Shown in pieces: positions 63,982-64,000 of a stretch of 64,000 nucleotides of DNA. The notes under the pieces were generated by a model. That model worked only from the letters and a program-made list of their open reading frames with translations. It made no database searches and was not told the DNA's origin. The stretch comes from Exilibacterium tricleocarpae (GTDB lineage Bacteria; Pseudomonadota; Gammaproteobacteria; Pseudomonadales; Cellvibrionaceae), in NCBI RefSeq assembly GCF_007004655.1, contig NZ_ML660091.1, forward strand, positions 307,514-371,513. Direction: 5' to 3'. Made by a program: the position numbers and the translations under genes. Positions within the stretch are counted from its first letter, which is position 1; each line of letters opens with the position of its first letter.

Positions 63982-64000
63982 TTCGAGGAGAACCACACCA

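Overview
The window is a continuous stretch of a Gram-negative gammaproteobacterial chromosome with a moderately high GC content. The lipid A/KDO genes (lpxK, kdsB), the LolCDE lipoprotein exporter, the Na+-translocating NADH:quinone reductase (nqrABCDEF), LexA/SulA and a large TonB-dependent receptor point to a marine, Pseudomonas- or Cellvibrionales-like bacterium. The order is inferred, not proven. From memory, the gene order follows the Pseudomonas aeruginosa PA2977-PA3020 block closely: murB, ptp, kdsB, lpxK, exbD, exbB, comEC, DUF2062, lolCDE, PilZ, sth, nqr, gap, mfd, csiV, mtiP, nagZ, psrA, lexA, sulA, topA, uup, slt. The genes that do not fit that backbone are therefore likely lineage-specific additions.

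Layout. 1-8130 (minus): envelope genes from comEC down to a truncated murB, interrupted by a hypothetical gene and a sterol-desaturase-like gene. 8209-16517: accessory block with a flavodoxin-like protein, an unknown helical protein, an M14 carboxypeptidase and a 2-methylcitrate cycle operon (GntR regulator, prpB, prpC, prpD) with a clear promoter and operator; a DUF2062 gene follows. 16850-23558: S41 peptidase lipoprotein, lolC/D/E split by a repeat cluster, a PilZ protein and a small BamE-like protein. 23666-32337 (minus): soluble transhydrogenase, then nqrABCDEF, apbE and nqrM. 32840-39418: long-form GAPDH, mfd, csiV and a cold-shock protein. 39763-44579 (minus): purine salvage pair (MTI phosphorylase and HPRT), an MscS-type channel, nagZ and a PsrA-like TetR regulator. 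45015-51622: accessory block with a secreted beta-propeller protein, an RpiR-type regulator and a TonB-dependent receptor, then a palindromic mobile-looking element and gene remnants. 51980-64000: LexA (two SOS boxes), SulA, small conserved genes, topA, a universal stress protein, uup, slt and a coiled-coil protein.

How the genes work together. Most of the window is housekeeping: envelope biogenesis, Na+-dependent respiration and DNA damage response. The two most interesting regulatory modules are the prp operon, with a palindromic GntR site just downstream of a strong sigma70-like promoter, and the propeller/RpiR/TonB-receptor locus, where both divergent promoters and the receptor gene carry the same TGTAA-N6-TTAC(A/T) palindrome. 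Several families of dispersed palindromic REP-like elements, a 20-bp tandem array and a composite inverted repeat sit in the intergenic spaces. No tRNA, rRNA, CRISPR array, complete insertion sequence or prophage was seen.
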